A DNA stretch of 64,000 bases, taken from assembly GCA_019119815.1 (NCBI GenBank), contig DWWH01000066.1, forward strand, positions 1 to 64,000, in the 5' to 3' direction. This stretch comes from Candidatus Eisenbergiella intestinipullorum. GTDB taxonomy: Bacteria > Bacillota > Clostridia > Lachnospirales > Lachnospiraceae. The notes under the pieces are model-generated. The model saw only the letters and a program-made list of their open reading frames with translations, was not told the DNA's origin and did no database searches. The translations under genes and the position numbers were made by a program. Positions 61,768 to 64,000 of the stretch are shown one piece after another. How positions within the stretch are numbered: the first letter of the stretch is position 1; each line of letters begins with the position of its first letter.

Positions 61768-64000
61768 ATGGTACAGAAAGAAAAGCTGGTACAGTTCTAT
61801 TTTAACCAATACAGGGACTGGGCAAGAGCGTTTAAAAAGAAAAACAACGACGGAAGGAAAACCTACGAGCAGAGGATCGACCGGCTGCTGGAGGACATGC
61901 AGGCTCCCAGGAACCGGCTTTCACAGGCACATCTGGAGGAATTTCACAGACAATTGCGGAATGTGGCCTATTTTGCTTTCCGGGAGGAAAACCGGTTCGC
62001 CATCATGAAGATCCGGGATCTGCTTCTGGAGGAGCTGTTGCGGCTGGACCTGGAAACCATGCGCCCGGAGGACCGGGAGCTGATTACCGCCCGTTTTCTG
62101 GACTATCTGCGGGAGGAAAAGCCCTATGAGATCTGCCAGCGTACCATGGGGAGGCTGGCGGTAAACTTCGCGGGCGCGGGGATCCGCGGACAGATCATCG
62201 ACATGGTCCCCGCCCGTCCGGAAACGGAATTCCAGCAGACCCGCCAGATGAACCGTCATTTTGTCCTCCACATCGGTCCCACCAACTGCGGCAAGACCTA
62301 TCAGGCGCTGGAGCGCCTGCGGAGGGCGGAGTCGGGCGTGTATCTGGGGCCGCTGCGTCTGCTTGCCCTGGAGGTTTACGAGAAGATTAAGGAAGCGGGC
62401 ATCCCCTGTACCATGCTCACCGGGGAGGAACGCATCTATGAGGACAACAGCCGGATCGTCTCCTCTACGGTGGAAATGCTGGACATCGACCAGAAATATG
62501 AGGTGGCCGTCATCGACGAGGCGCAGATGATCGCCGACCCGGACCGGGGACATTCCTGGACCAGAGCCATCCTGGGCGTGCAGGCGCAGGAAATTCACGT
62601 ATGTATGAGCCCCGCTGCCGAGCGGGTGGTGACCCATCTGATTTCCCTTTGTGAGGATACCTTTGAGGTGCACCGCTACGAGCGGAAAACCGCGCTGGTC
62701 TGTGAGGATGTCCCCGTCCGTTTCCCGGAGGACGTGCAGGAGGGAGACGCGCTGATCGTGTTCACCAAGCGGGCCGTGCTGGACATTGCGGGCCGGCTGG
62801 AGAGAAACGGCGTACGCGCCAGCGTCATTTACGGAAGCCTCCCGCCTGAGATCCGCCGCAGGCAGATCCGCCTGTTTTCCAGCCATCAGACGAAGGTGGT
62901 GGTCTCCACGGACGCCATCGGCATGGGCCTGAATCTGCCCGTGAAGCGGATCGTTTTCATCCAGACGGACAAGTTTGACGGCAGGCAGACCCGTCCCTTA
63001 AAAACTTCGGAGATCCGCCAGATCGCAGGCCGGGCCGGGCGGTTTGGCATATACGATACCGGATATGTGAGCGCGGTGGGCGAAGAGGGGCTGGAATTCA
63101 TCCGCGCCCATTTCGACGAGCCGGAGCCGGAGATTACCCATGTGAGCCTGGGCTTTCCCCAGGTGCTTCTGGACATGGACGAGCCGCTGGACGCCGTCCT
63201 GAAGATCTGGAAGAGCGTGGAAACCCCGCCGCCCTTTGAAAAGATCAGCATCGAGGAGGTGCTGTTCCTGTATGAAAAGGCGTTTAAGGACAGAAAGGAA
63301 ATCGACGGCTTCGAGGACAAGCACATGCTCTACCGCATGCTGACCTGTTCTCTGGACATCAAAAACCGCGACATCGTGGACCTGTGGCTTTATTACTGCA
63401 AGACCTACACAGCGGACGTGTCCCTGCATTTCCCGTCCCTGATGATGTGCAGCGACAACGGACTGATGAAATATGAAACCTTTTATAAAATGCTGGACCT
63501 CTACTACCAGTTTTCCGTCCGTCTGGGCAAGGAGATCGACACCGACCGCCTGTCCGCGGAGCGGGAAAAAACGGAAGAGACCATCATGCGCTACCTGACG
63601 AAGGATAAGAAGGATTATATCCGCAAGTGCCAGTTCTGCGGCGCGCTCCTGCCCCTGGGAGCCCAGAGCCGCGTCTGTGACGCCTGCTACGCTCAGATGA
63701 AGGGAAACCGCAGCCTCTTTTCCCGCCGGAAGGGGAGCGGCAGAGGCGAGACGGGAAAGAAGGAGACCGGAAAGGGAAGCGCCGGCTCCGCGGGAAAACG
63801 CAGACGCGGAGGAAGGCGGAAGGCTTCTTTGGAAGAAACGGGAAATATCATGCCGGAGAAAATGCGGAAGGAGAGCCAGGAAGAAAAGCGGAAACGCAGC
63901 GGAAGCGCCGCGCCGGAGGAAAGGCGGAAGCACGCAGGAAGCGCCGGGCCGGAAGAGACGCGGGAGTACGCCGGGAACGCTGCGACAGAGGGAAGCCCGG
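61768..64000 (+). CDS. SUV3-like superfamily 2 RNA helicase, 3' end outside window
   Basis: The ATG at 61768 has CAGGAAT upstream; 744 codons are visible and the frame is open at the window end. After a 165-residue helical N-terminus come Walker A (GPTNCGKT), VIDEAQM in motif II, MSPAAERV (motif III region), VSTDAIGMGLNLPVKRIVF (motif V) and QIAGRAGRFG (motif VI). This is the SUV3 arrangement known from the mitochondrial degradosome. A C-terminal zinc ribbon (CQFC...CDAC, about residue 621) follows, then a Lys/Arg/Glu/Gly-rich repetitive tail. It probably unwinds structured RNA for decay. The function in Clostridia is not established. Confidence 0.88.
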   Translation, partial: MVQKEKLVQFYFNQYRDWARAFKKKNNDGRKTYEQRIDRLLEDMQAPRNRLSQAHLEEFHRQLRNVAYFAFREENRFAIMKIRDLLLEELLRLDLETMRPEDRELITARFLDYLREEKPYEICQRTMGRLAVNFAGAGIRGQIIDMVPARPETEFQQTRQMNRHFVLHIGPTNCGKTYQALERLRRAESGVYLGPLRLLALEVYEKIKEAGIPCTMLTGEERIYEDNSRIVSSTVEMLDIDQKYEVAVIDEAQMIADPDRGHSWTRAILGVQAQEIHVCMSPAAERVVTHLISLCEDTFEVHRYERKTALVCEDVPVRFPEDVQEGDALIVFTKRAVLDIAGRLERNGVRASVIYGSLPPEIRRRQIRLFSSHQTKVVVSTDAIGMGLNLPVKRIVFIQTDKFDGRQTRPLKTSEIRQIAGRAGRFGIYDTGYVSAVGEEGLEFIRAHFDEPEPEITHVSLGFPQVLLDMDEPLDAVLKIWKSVETPPPFEKISIEEVLFLYEKAFKDRKEIDGFEDKHMLYRMLTCSLDIKNRDIVDLWLYYCKTYTADVSLHFPSLMMCSDNGLMKYETFYKMLDLYYQFSVRLGKEIDTDRLSAEREKTEETIMRYLTKDKKDYIRKCQFCGALLPLGAQSRVCDACYAQMKGNRSLFSRRKGSGRGETGKKETGKGSAGSAGKRRRGGRRKASLEETGNIMPEKMRKESQEEKRKRSGSAAPEERRKHAGSAGPEETREYAGNAATEGSP

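Noticed and set aside
1..64000. tRNA, rRNA genes or a CRISPR array
   Set aside because: I found no cloverleaf sequence, rRNA segment or regularly spaced repeat series. The 16-bp and 33-bp tandem repeats have no spacers.

Overview
The window looks like a chromosomal segment of a gut-type Clostridia, most likely a Lachnospiraceae relative. This is an inference from gene content: many family 1 sugar ABC importers with AraC or YesMN-type regulators, several glycoside hydrolases, a GlgC/GlgD pair, diaminopimelate dehydrogenase, a PadR/HAAS pair, a bile salt hydrolase-like enzyme and a DUF1275 protein. Most genes are GC-rich with AGGAGG-type ribosome sites. Three stretches are clearly more AT-rich by eye and look acquired: 1-925, 39.1-40.9 kb and 44.9-52.2 kb.

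Layout. 0-0.9 kb: remnants of an RloA/RloB-like ATPase system. 0.9-5.1 kb: a large transglutaminase-like protein, a 5'-truncated AraC regulator and a DUF1349 protein. 5.4-13.4 kb: a YesN/YesM-type two-component system divergent from a sugar ABC importer plus sulfatase. 13.7-20.4 kb: cyclophilin, GNAT acetyltransferase, DUF1275 protein, MATE exporter, a long structured leader in front of a CBS-domain (HlyC/CorC) protein, and a HAD phosphatase. 20.6-22.2 kb: a broken glycosidase-like gene. 22.5-28.1 kb: MarR regulator with a heterodimeric ABC exporter, a cytidylate kinase-like protein and an HPr-like protein lacking the active His. 28.3-34.2 kb: GH36 alpha-galactosidase, lactate dehydrogenase, and the glgC-glgD operon. 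34.4-38.9 kb: overlapping GH116 and GH127 genes. 38.9-40.8 kb: a mosaic of gene fragments around an intact ATPase. 40.9-44.9 kb: PadR/HAAS operon, AraC regulator and a GH4 enzyme of the CHEV subgroup. 44.9-51.0 kb: an AT-rich AraC/ABC importer/GH127 locus followed by IS30 and IS3 debris. 52.3-56.2 kb: a Cys-rich small protein, ddh, a retron (candidate msr-msd RNA plus reverse transcriptase) and a GH5-like gene coupled to it. 56.6-64 kb: MFS/ArsR pair, choloylglycine hydrolase-like enzyme, second MATE exporter and a SUV3-like RNA helicase cut by the window end.

How it fits together. Much of the window is a set of glycan-use modules, each with its own regulator and importer: a possible sulfated-glycan locus (5.4-13.4 kb), an alpha-galactoside gene, GH116/GH127, a probable alpha-galacturonidase, and an arabinofuranoside-type locus. 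Glycogen synthesis (glgCD) and lactate dehydrogenase handle storage and fermentation. Defence-type genes are present mostly as decayed pieces. The exception is the retron at 53.8-55.1 kb: its RT keeps the retron-specific NAxxH and VTG motifs, and a 16-nt repeat pair (15 of 16 pairing) brackets a highly structured 224-nt region upstream. It has no recognisable effector and overlaps a GH5-like gene by 4 nt, so it is the most interesting candidate system here.
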